This document shows positions 7,634 through 14,053 of a DNA stretch of 36,778 bases, piece after piece. Within the stretch, counting starts at the first letter, position 1. Every line of letters begins with the position of its first letter. The translations under genes and the position numbers were made by a program. Source of the stretch: SAR116 cluster alpha proteobacterium HIMB100 (lineage in GTDB: Bacteria; Pseudomonadota; Alphaproteobacteria; Puniceispirillales; Puniceispirillaceae). The stretch is from positions 1-36,778 of the forward strand of contig AFXB01000005.1 of the NCBI GenBank assembly GCA_000238815.2. Reading direction: 5' to 3'. Under the pieces are notes generated by a model. The model was not told the origin of the DNA. It did not search any database and saw only the letters and a program-made list of their open reading frames with translations.

Positions 7634-7928
7634 CCTGCCACCTAGCTTACTCATACAGATAACTCAAAACATACCAGTCTGTGTTCCATCTGCGTGCAGA
7701 TACCCCACCACCCCGGGTGGCCCTTGCACGCCCCTAGGCACCCCCAAGATATATATCTGAGGAAGCCTTGCGTGTTCGCGGGAAGGTTCCCGGCAACACC
7801 GCAGGGGCAGCTGCGGTGATACAATTGGGGATACATTCTGGGTTGCCAAGCCGCCAACCACTTGGCAGAATCGTTAGGAATTACAGGCTAACACGGTGGT
7901 GTAAACGCTTCTCAGCCGCACCATTTCT
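7627..7928 (-). repeat. 302-bp terminal inverted repeat, right copy
   Basis: This mirrors 1293-1594 with one difference (7735). All the hairpins of the left copy are present at mirrored positions. It ends in the tRNA-Leu core (7908-7928), beyond which lies the leader-like end of module 3. Confidence 0.93.
7908..7928 (+). other. att-like core 2, inverted copy of tRNA-Leu 3' end
   Basis: The 21 bases match 12435-12455 and 1293-1313 but lie in the opposite orientation. This core is shared by the right end of module 2 and the left end of module 3. Confidence 0.85.
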
Positions 7929-7989
7929 TCCCGTAAACCCCGCGGAATCCCTCGTGTTTAGCCTGATGGTTGGACAGGGGTGATACATT
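7908..7989 (+). repeat. Left inverted end of module 3 (orphan recombinase leader)
   Basis: This is an inverted copy of 12374-12455, 78 of 82 bases identical. The four differences cluster at 7966-7973, between GCCTG and CAGGGG. It includes the core, the leader and the AGGGG ribosome-binding site of the recombinase gene 11007-12383. The match stops at the first base of that gene's probable TTG start. No recombinase follows here. Confidence 0.85.
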
Positions 7990-8079
7990 AATTATGGCAA
8001 CTAATTAATTTAAAAAACCCTACAGCTTTAAATATCAAATGACTTATGTGGCCTAAAAGTGAAAATCTCAGCCTCTTAT

Positions 8080-8085
8080 TATAAT
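8080..8085 (+). promoter_or_regulatory. Possible -10 element (TATAAT)
   Basis: A perfect TATAAT lies about 18 bases before the ATG at 8103. No convincing -35 box is seen 17 bases upstream. A transcript starting near 8092 would favour ATG 8103 over ATG 8091. Confidence 0.35.
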
Positions 8086-8102
8086 GGTAGATGGAAAAGA
8101 TA

Positions 8103-8513
8103 ATGTTCAGGATAATAACTTTATTTGTTTTATTTATGTCTGGTAGTGCATTTGGAGCCGATAATTATGGGTTAAGAGAGCACTGCCAAGGCTTTGCCGA
8201 CAAAAATTTTGAAATGAGAACAACTGAAGATACACTCTGCCTGACTTATTTTAAGGCAATAGAGGACAGCGGTAGAGAGAAGTGCTTCGCTTTACAGTAC
8301 TTCGAAGAGAACGGTGGCTGGACAGAGGACCAGAAACGGCTTATCGCAAAATTCGCAATTGGAAATTCGAATAATCCAAACAGTTTGAAGGAATTAAACG
8401 CATCTATACAATATTACCTCAATTTGATGCAAAAAAAACCTGAGCAATGGGGAAATGCCCCAGTGACAGCTGTACGTCAATCACTACAGGCTATTTATCC
8501 CGGTTGTAGGTAA
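8103..8513 (+). CDS. Small exported protein, Rap1a/Tai-like
   Basis: The product (136 aa from ATG 8103, 140 aa from ATG 8091) has a clear signal peptide ending near SAFGA. The mature part has four Cys, with spacing and a C-terminal pattern (QKKPEQW...AVRQSLQAIYPGC) that resemble Rap1a/Tai-type periplasmic immunity proteins. In that family, a P-E-x-W-like segment precedes a helix and a final FPC-like Cys. I chose ATG 8103 because GGAAAAG precedes it and a TATAAT sits just upstream. Related single-domain proteins are common in alphaproteobacteria without a linked toxin, and no T6SS effector is visible here, so an immunity role is not shown. It is the only plus-strand gene in module 3. Confidence 0.55.
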   Translation: MFRIITLFVLFMSGSAFGADNYGLREHCQGFADKNFEMRTTEDTLCLTYFKAIEDSGREKCFALQYFEENGGWTEDQKRLIAKFAIGNSNNPNSLKELNASIQYYLNLMQKKPEQWGNAPVTAVRQSLQAIYPGCR

Positions 8514-8576
8514 ACGAAAAAATATGGGGTTTGAATAACCTAAAAACAGCTTATGCATTTTAAATGCACTTTTTTA

Positions 8577-9464
8577 CTATTCACTAAATGCATTGGGTAA
8601 CTTCGCCATGTAAGATATCAGTATATTTATTTGATATCCTTCTCCGTATTCCTGCCCAACACCAGCATTTGTCCAACCACCTATCTGGTCAATCATATCC
8701 GCAGGGCAATGTTCAGCTCTGAGCCGGTCTCTAATGCTGTGCCTAAACGAGTGAACCACGCATCCATCTGGCACAAACTCCTGAAGCCACTTGTTTAATG
8801 CACCACTGGCAGAATTAGCATTAGCAGTCTTCTTATTGCAGTATCTGGGAAAGGCAAAGATACTATCATTATTTGCCTCTATAAGCCTCTTACAAGCCCA
8901 CAGAGAAGCACCTACAAGAGGGATGTCTCTTTGACTGCCTCTTGTCTTTAAACGTCTCCATGGATGAGGAATGAGCCTTACATGAGACACATCATGTTCA
9001 AGGATAATGTCCTCTTTAAGCAGCCCTACAGCCTCTCCAAGTCTCATTCCTGTGTCTGATATAAGGGCTATCAGCCAGCGTATATCGTCATCCATTTCCA
9101 TGCACTTGGCTTGGATGGCTCTGATGTCTTCAATGGGAATGGGTTTACGTTTGGATACATTTTCTTCTTCAGGGAAGAACGTCTTGGAAAAGGCATTGGA
9201 ACAGTCATAATCATGTTCTGTAATGGCTTTGTTCACAATGGCTCGGACAGACGCAAAGACACGCTTCACTGTCCTTACAGTCATGCCTTGCTTTAAACAC
9301 CAGTCACGGAACTGTGCAGCCTGTGAGGATGAATAAGAGCCTATTGGTCTGTCACCTAAGAGAGTGATGACATAGTCAGTGTTACGAGTAGCTGTTCTGA
9401 TAAACACCTTGTCTTTACCACCAGCTTTTAGCCTTAAGTATAACTCACGTGCTTCATCTCTCGT
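8577..9464 (-). pseudogene. 5'-truncated tyrosine recombinase
   Basis: The frame runs from just after an in-frame TAG (9465-9467) and encodes DEARELYLRLKAGG onward, aligning with the module 1 recombinase from about its residue 98. The arm-binding region and about 100 N-terminal residues are missing. The remaining part keeps the core-binding and catalytic domains, including TGMRLGEA, LKTRGSQR, HSFRHS, IGGW and QEYGEGY. The only possible start in the conserved part is GTG 9407, with no good ribosome-binding site. A shortened product lacking arm binding could still be made, but loss of function is more likely. Positions 8672-8797 are identical to 11312-11437 in the intact recombinase of the same module. 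Confidence 0.75.
8672..8797 (-). repeat. 126-bp direct repeat inside recombinase gene, copy 1
   Basis: This is perfectly identical to 11312-11437, although the flanking parts of the two genes are clearly diverged. It encodes the segment from KWLQEFVPDG through the HSFRHS box to IGGW. The pattern indicates recent gene conversion or recombination between the two recombinase genes. Confidence 0.9.
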
Positions 9465-9545
9465 CTAGCATCTTGCGCAAAAAGGATTTTAAGCTACAAC
9501 ACAAATCCTAAAATGTTTTACGAGGTATAATCCATCGTTTATGGG

Positions 9546-10838
9546 CTAAATACCTGTGTCAGAAATAACGTAATACTTCCAGCCATTAAATTCTAACAAA
9601 CCCAAATTCTTTATATCATTTTCGGAAAAAAATCGATTTGGTGAGGAGCCGCCTTTGGGCTGATAAAATGGCTGAAAGAGTTGCTGAGGTAATTTTTTCA
9701 CAACTTCGCTTAAATGTTTTTTCGGAAAATGAGACAGGTCTTTTCTGCTTGTAGCGTTTCGCAAAGAACTAATTTTTTTATCCACATATCCTCCAACAAG
9801 ATGAATAGATTTTCCAGTAAACATGAAGAATAAAGTAATAGCTTCTTCACTTTTGAATGAAGATAAATAAACTTTAATGTTTGAGAAAAACTCTTCTTCA
9901 TTTGGTGTTGTTAACTCAATTTTACAAACATCATAGATTGACAAATCTGATAGCCATTTGCATGTCAGAAACTTTCCTATCTGTCTTAAATTAGCATTTA
10001 CCCAAAATAGTCTAAAACTAGTTGTATCAAAACATAGATACCGTTTGCCTCGCTCAAGAGTAATAGCGGAACTTTTTGAAGATTCTTTGTTTTTTCTTCG
10101 AAATTGTGTGAAGCTGTTCCACTGGTTGCTAATTTGCAATGTGCAATAATCGAACTCACCGGAATATGTTTGATATTCCTTATAGGTTACTCGTGCATAT
10201 TTTGCTAAGAACTCACTTTCTAGATTGTTTTTAGTTTCTGCTATTTCAACTCTAAGTTTGCTTTTGGATAGTGAGGAAGCGTCCAGCAGTTTTGATGTTT
10301 TCTGGTCTAGCTTCTTCATTTTCTTAGATAGGTCTAAATAATCAACTTCCAGTTTTTGATATTCTTTAATTAGACTTTCAAGATGCTGAACAGTGATAAA
10401 ATATGCATCTTCCAGAACCTGGTTTATTTTATTCTGTAATTTCCTGGCCTCTTTATTTGCAATCTTTAGTGAAACTGAGGCCTCGATATTAAGTTGGCCT
10501 TTGTTGGTAAAATTCTGACTGCCAAGAATGAGATTTTTTCCTGAAATCAACACCTTGGCATGAAGGTTTGGTAGATGAAACACCTTGATGCCTGACTTTA
10601 ACAAGTTTAAAAGTAATTCAAAGTCTAAGGATTTGCTGAGATAAGCTTCTGCTGTTACTGAGGTTATAAAAAATTTGTTTTCTGACTTGTTCGTTTCAAA
10701 AACTTTTTCAATAACAGAACCTGTCGCATACGGAGAAAAAATGAACAATTCGTCTTCTGGAGAAGTATTGCTTGCAACAGTGACCCATTCATCGACAACA
10801 TCTGAAAAAACAAATAAGTGTTGTTCGTTAACCGGCAT
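9546..10838 (-). CDS. PLD-like (HKD) domain protein, possible nuclease
   Basis: The 430-aa protein has an N-terminal phospholipase-D-like domain. One HKD motif, LHAKVLISGKNLILGSQNFT, places His93, Lys95, Ser107, Asn109 and Thr111 as expected, but the acidic residue four positions after Lys is replaced by Gly100. Glu119 follows in the usual acidic position. Single-HKD proteins normally dimerise, and many are nucleases (BfiI/NgoFVII-type restriction or repair). Residues about 145-215 are a predicted coiled coil, and the C-terminal 200 residues are unrecognised. There is no signal peptide, so it is cytoplasmic. It lies between two recombinase genes as typical cargo. A role in DNA defence is a guess. 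Confidence 0.65.
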   Translation of the reverse strand: MPVNEQHLFVFSDVVDEWVTVASNTSPEDELFIFSPYATGSVIEKVFETNKSENKFFITSVTAEAYLSKSLDFELLLNLLKSGIKVFHLPNLHAKVLISGKNLILGSQNFTNKGQLNIEASVSLKIANKEARKLQNKINQVLEDAYFITVQHLESLIKEYQKLEVDYLDLSKKMKKLDQKTSKLLDASSLSKSKLRVEIAETKNNLESEFLAKYARVTYKEYQTYSGEFDYCTLQISNQWNSFTQFRRKNKESSKSSAITLERGKRYLCFDTTSFRLFWVNANLRQIGKFLTCKWLSDLSIYDVCKIELTTPNEEEFFSNIKVYLSSFKSEEAITLFFMFTGKSIHLVGGYVDKKISSLRNATSRKDLSHFPKKHLSEVVKKLPQQLFQPFYQPKGGSSPNRFFSENDIKNLGLLEFNGWKYYVISDTGI

Positions 10839-11006
10839 AATAGAAGCTCAATCTCCAAATTAAAATGTTAGCTTCACATAAATATCACTTAACGACCTTT
10901 TGATGAAGCACCCTTTAATTTTTCTCAATAAGTGTTGGGGCTTATTTATATAAACTAATTGAGGCTGATTTTTTGGGCGGGGGTCTTGGTAATTCCGTTT
11001 TTAATC

Positions 11007-12383
11007 TCAAGGATATCTGAGGGCTATTTTATTTAGATGATTAGCCTTCAACTCCAAGTTGTACCCACTCCCATATAACATCGATGTAGACTGATTAGAG
11101 TGTCCCAGAATTGCTTCAATAATCTCTAGAGGGCATTCTACTTGTCTTAATCTGTCAGACATTGAGTGTCTCAGACAGTGTGTGGTTTTATAAAAGCCTC
11201 TTCCCTTATTATAGGTCTCTTCGCTGTAATCAAGGGTGAGGGATAAGAACACTTCCAGCATATTTCTAAGCTTGTGCCCATCTCCATAACCTTCTCCAAC
11301 TGACTTCTTTCTCCAACCACCTATCTGGTCAATCATATCCGCAGGGCAATGTTCAGCTCTGAGCCGGTCTCTAATGCTGTGCCTAAACGAGTGAACCACG
11401 CATCCATCTGGCACAAACTCCTGAAGCCACTTGTTTAGGGTGTTGCTGGCATAGTCAGCCTTACAGCCCTCAGCAGAGCAATATCGAGGAAAGGCAAACT
11501 CGTTTGTGGCATTTGCAACAACGCGATTTGCGGCCCACAGAGAGGTACCTACGAGCGGTATGTTTCTCTGACTACCCTTAGTCTTTAATCGCCGCCAGCG
11601 ATGCTCTGAGAGTCTTACAAAGGGTATCTCAGCATCTAAATGAACGTCAGAGATAGCCAGACCAGCTGCTTCTGCTAACCTCATGCCTGTATCAGACAAC
11701 AAGGCCACCAACCAGCGTATATCATCGTCTATTTCAAAACATACCTGCTGCATCATTCGTATGTTTTCTATGGGTATGGGTTTGCGAGTAACTGATGCAG
11801 AGCCATTACCGTAATTCATATTGGCGAACGGGTTGGCTGTTACCAATCCGTGTTCGCGGGCTGAATAGTTCCAGATAGCTCGTATGCACTCAAAGTTGCG
11901 TTTCACTGTTGCAGTGGTGACGCCCCTTCCCAGCAACCTATCTCGGAAAGCCAGTGCGTCAGCCCGGGTATATGCAGATATGAGTTTATCTCCTGCAATG
12001 GCGATAACCTCACCTGCGACCCGCTGGGTGAATACCATGAACCTCTTGTCATCCAGCCTTCCCTTCATCGTGCAGTAATCAGTGAGGGCAGCTGACAAGA
12101 CAGGGACAGTATGTTTTGGCTTGGATAAAAACAATGTTGCTCGGACATCATCTGGAATGGCAAACAGCTTGTCTGACCATTCCTTTTCCAACGCTGCTAC
12201 CAGCTGTGATGAAATCCTGATTGCTTGAAGCCTGTCACGCGTTCGCATGGATTTACGGATGAATTCCTTGCCGTAATGCCCAACCAGAGCTTTAGGAACG
12301 CGTTTCTGCAGGTAAAACATACCTCGCTTACGGATGAGGTAAGGTGCCGTAACCTTAGTCAATTGTATCCCCAAATGTATCAC
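11007..12383 (-). CDS. Tyrosine recombinase/integrase with duplicated catalytic C-terminus (module 3)
   Basis: The 458-aa recombinase starts 52 bp from the tRNA-Leu core, as expected for the integrase of a tRNA-targeted element. The N-terminus (YLIRKRGMFYLQKRVPKAL) is DUF6538-like. The catalytic residues are Arg235 (TGMRLAEA), the LKTKG lysine, then His331-Arg334 (HSFRHS), Trp357 and Tyr366. About 70 residues later the box-II segment recurs: His402-Arg405 (THCLRHS), LGHS and Tyr437 (SMLYGSGY). Usual relatives are about 380 aa, so the protein carries two copies of the C-terminal catalytic portion. A 126-bp stretch (11312-11437) is identical to the truncated recombinase. The start is GTG 12383 as listed; TTG 12374, with AGGGG 7 nt upstream, is better spaced. 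Confidence 0.88.
   Translation of the reverse strand: MIHLGIQLTKVTAPYLIRKRGMFYLQKRVPKALVGHYGKEFIRKSMRTRDRLQAIRISSQLVAALEKEWSDKLFAIPDDVRATLFLSKPKHTVPVLSAALTDYCTMKGRLDDKRFMVFTQRVAGEVIAIAGDKLISAYTRADALAFRDRLLGRGVTTATVKRNFECIRAIWNYSAREHGLVTANPFANMNYGNGSASVTRKPIPIENIRMMQQVCFEIDDDIRWLVALLSDTGMRLAEAAGLAISDVHLDAEIPFVRLSEHRWRRLKTKGSQRNIPLVGTSLWAANRVVANATNEFAFPRYCSAEGCKADYASNTLNKWLQEFVPDGCVVHSFRHSIRDRLRAEHCPADMIDQIGGWRKKSVGEGYGDGHKLRNMLEVFLSLTLDYSEETYNKGRGFYKTTHCLRHSMSDRLRQVECPLEIIEAILGHSNQSTSMLYGSGYNLELKANHLNKIALRYP
11312..11437 (-). repeat. 126-bp direct repeat inside recombinase gene, copy 2
   Basis: This is identical to 8672-8797. It lies in the first of the two C-terminal catalytic copies of the module 3 recombinase and may mark the segment acquired by recombination. 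Confidence 0.9.
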
Positions 12384-12455
12384 CCCTGTTAAACAAACAG
12401 GCTAAACACGAGGGATTCCGCGGGGTTTACGGGAAGAAATGGTGCGGCTGAGAAG
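12374..12455 (-). repeat. Right inverted end of module 3 (recombinase leader plus tRNA core)
   Basis: This is the inverted counterpart of 7908-7989 (78/82 identical). It contains the recombinase leader with AGGGG and the 21-bp core at 12435-12455, which is part of the tRNA-Leu gene. Confidence 0.85.
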
Positions 12456-12528
12456 ACTCGAACTTCCACGGGGTATTAGCCCCACAGCGACCTCAACGCT
12501 GCGCGTCTACCAATTCCGCCACAGCCGC
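12443..12528 (-). tRNA. tRNA-Leu (anticodon GAG)
   Basis: The acceptor stem pairs GCGGCTG (12522-12528) with CAGCCGC (12444-12450). The discriminator is A, and CCA is encoded at 12440-12442. The anticodon stem CAGCG/CGCTG encloses the loop TTGAGGT, giving GAG at 12492-12494, which reads CUC/CUU leucine codons. A long variable arm and the T-arm sequence TTCGAGT confirm a class II tRNA. The 3' end serves as the integration site, and the inserted module leaves an intact gene. Confidence 0.95.
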
Positions 12529-12552
12529 ATAAACCCATTTGGTCTGGCCGCT

Positions 12553-12581
12553 CTTATCCCATGAAATGCAGCCCAAGGCAA
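12553..12581 (-). promoter_or_regulatory. Candidate promoter for tRNA-Leu
   Basis: On the minus strand, TTGCCT (12576-12581) and GATAAG (12553-12558) are separated by 17 bases and lie 24 bases before the tRNA 5' end. The fit to sigma-70 consensus is moderate. Confidence 0.45.
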
Positions 12582-12629
12582 GACAAGAAAACAAGACAGG
12601 GTACGCGGGTCTGTGCTAGGCTGGCGGCC

Positions 12630-13337
12630 ATGAGACAGGTGCAAAATCATTCCCCCTTCTGGCAGCTGATCCCGCCCCCCTCGCCTTATGAAAGCGCGGT
12701 TCAGCAGATGGAAGCCCATGCCCGGGCCGTAATCGCGGGCACAGCACAAGAGGCTGTGTTCATGACCAGCCATGAAGCGGTCTATACCGCGGGCACATCA
12801 GCCAAGCGTGAAGAATTGCTCGCCCCCTCAGGCATGCCAGTGGTACAGACAGGGCGCGGCGGGCAATGGACCTGGCACGGGCCGGGCCAGCTGGTCCTCT
12901 GGCCGGTGCTGGATTTAAACCAGCGCCAGCGGGATGTACGGGCCTATATTTTTGCGCTGGAAGGCTGGATGATTGATGTGCTGGGCTGTTTTGGCGTGAC
13001 AGGGGAACGGCGGGACGGGCTGCCCGGTATCTGGGTCAGGCGCGGGGATGACGGCCGGCCTGACCGGCTGGATAAAATTGTGGCGGTGGGCGTGCGCATA
13101 TCAAAATGGGTGACGATGCATGGGGTCGCCCTGAACCATGAGCCGGATTTAACTCACTATGACGGGATTATCCCCTGCGGCGTGGACAGCACAGCAACAG
13201 ATGGGGGCGGCGTGACCAGCCTGGCTGACCTCGGCCTGATGATCTCACCAGAAGAGCTGGAAATGGCAGTCAAAGATTGTTTTCCGAACTGGTTCGGCAC
13301 CGGGGCGGCGATGGGGCGGGACATCACATCTGCGTGA
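12630..13337 (+). CDS. lipB: Octanoyltransferase LipB (lipoate biosynthesis)
   Basis: It transfers octanoyl groups from octanoyl-ACP to the lipoyl domains of 2-oxoacid dehydrogenases and the glycine cleavage H protein, the first step of de novo lipoylation in the cytoplasm. The family signatures are complete: TGRGGQWTWHGPGQLVLWP at about residues 74-92, Lys149 (DKIVAVGVR) and the catalytic Cys183 (IIPCGV), with THYDGI just before it. I start at ATG 12630 (235 aa). The frame is open back to 12561, but that extension has no family similarity and runs into the tRNA promoter region. It is convergent with the minus-strand cluster that ends at 13553. Confidence 0.93.
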   Translation: MRQVQNHSPFWQLIPPPSPYESAVQQMEAHARAVIAGTAQEAVFMTSHEAVYTAGTSAKREELLAPSGMPVVQTGRGGQWTWHGPGQLVLWPVLDLNQRQRDVRAYIFALEGWMIDVLGCFGVTGERRDGLPGIWVRRGDDGRPDRLDKIVAVGVRISKWVTMHGVALNHEPDLTHYDGIIPCGVDSTATDGGGVTSLADLGLMISPEELEMAVKDCFPNWFGTGAAMGRDITSA

Positions 13338-13552
13338 TAAGGGGGGATAGGAAGCCCCCTGCCCTTGACTCTGGTTTGAGGAAGAAATCATTATTCTGAT
13401 TGACGGTAAGAGATGGAAACGCGGAGCGTTGTTCTGGCTGAGAGACGCCGTTAACAGCAGGCGGTGGCGTACCTCCACCGACAGACGGACGATCATGATG
13501 ATGAGCATTGCTGAGTTCACAAGCTGGTGTCAGCAGAGGTTTCCTTAACCCC

Positions 13553-14053
13553 CTACCCCCACCGTTCAAGGTTTTCCAGAACCGGCAAAATCGCGGCCAT
13601 CGCCTGTTCGGCGTCTTGGGCCAGAATACCCGCATCATCACCCGCACCAGACAGGCCGGCCACAGGGCCTTCGTAATGCACAAGGGCATTACGGCGGTCG
13701 CGAAGCGTATCCAGACGCCGCCTTTCCCCCGCCGACAGGTACGACAGGCCAAACGGCCCGCCTTCATCATCCCCAAAACCCTCATCAACATTTAGATCAT
13801 CAAACGCCACATCAAACTGACCAGCCTCATGAACCGCCACATCAACCAGCGTGGCGCTGAGTATAATCACACTCACCCACATCTCCCCCCTGGCGGCGGT
13901 AATCAGTTCGGCCAGCAACCGGCGCCCATGCGGGCCGAGGGCCAGACGCGGCTGGTCCGCTTTCAGATCATACCCCAGGGATGAGAGCTGTTTCAGCGCG
14001 TCTGACGGCATCTGGCCTGCCCCCCTTTGCCCGCTATCGCCGGGCTTATTCAT
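13553..14053 (-). CDS. Small protein with HEPN-like RNALVH motif, coupled to pccA
   Basis: The 166-aa protein belongs to no family I can name with certainty. The helical C-terminal half has RRRLDTLRDRRNALVHYEG, where Arg121-Asn122...His126 matches the Rx4H motif of HEPN-domain proteins, some of which are RNases. A preceding helix (RRLLAELITAARGEMWVSVIILSATLVDVAVHE region, residues 44-76) fits the first HEPN helices. The motif is short, so the assignment is tentative and no catalytic role is claimed. Its ATG overlaps the pccA stop by 8 bp, so it is translated with pccA as the last gene of the cluster. A link to carboxylase function is possible but unproven. Confidence 0.6.
   Translation of the reverse strand: MNKPGDSGQRGAGQMPSDALKQLSSLGYDLKADQPRLALGPHGRRLLAELITAARGEMWVSVIILSATLVDVAVHEAGQFDVAFDDLNVDEGFGDDEGGPFGLSYLSAGERRRLDTLRDRRNALVHYEGPVAGLSGAGDDAGILAQDAEQAMAAILPVLENLERWG

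Larger units (their letters stand above)
1293..7928. mobile_element. Module 2: element with 302-bp terminal inverted repeats and a polymerase gene
   Basis: The ends are inverted copies of one 302-bp sequence (1293-1594 and 7627-7928) with a single mismatch (1486/7735). Each begins with the 21-bp tRNA-Leu core. The interior has a family-A-like polymerase, a PrsW-like protease, two coupled membrane proteins and a four-gene plus-strand run. There is no recombinase, transposase or Rep gene inside. Such an element could be mobilised in trans by the recombinases of the flanking modules and copied by its own polymerase; that is inference. The interior is AT-rich and unlike the ribosomal half of the window, consistent with horizontal origin. 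Confidence 0.65.
7908..12455. mobile_element. Module 3: recombinase element with ~82-bp inverted ends, next to tRNA-Leu
   Basis: The outer edges are inverted 82-bp repeats, each containing the tRNA-Leu core. The right edge lies within the tRNA gene. The contents are an exported Rap1a/Tai-like protein, a 5'-truncated recombinase, a PLD-like protein and a chimeric recombinase whose start abuts the right end. The layout, with the recombinase reading inward from the end that carries its own leader, repeats that of module 1. The alternative is a conventional island flanked by direct cores 1293 and 12435 with later internal inversion. Confidence 0.6.

Noticed and set aside
10913-10965. Terminator between the PLD gene and the recombinase (AATAAG/CTTATT foldback, T-run at about 10969)
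   Set aside because: The T-run lies on the plus-strand side, while both neighbouring genes are on the minus strand, and the stem is weak.
1293-12455. Simple single 11-kb island with direct 21-bp att repeats at 1293 and 12435
   Set aside because: The outer cores are direct, but this does not explain the inverted core at 7908, the 302-bp and 82-bp inverted ends, or the 71-bp repeat to the left. I keep it only as the fallback model.
13335-13365. Terminator after lipB (AGGGGG/CCCCCT foldback)
   Set aside because: The stem is only 6 bp with a 9-base loop, and no T-tract follows.
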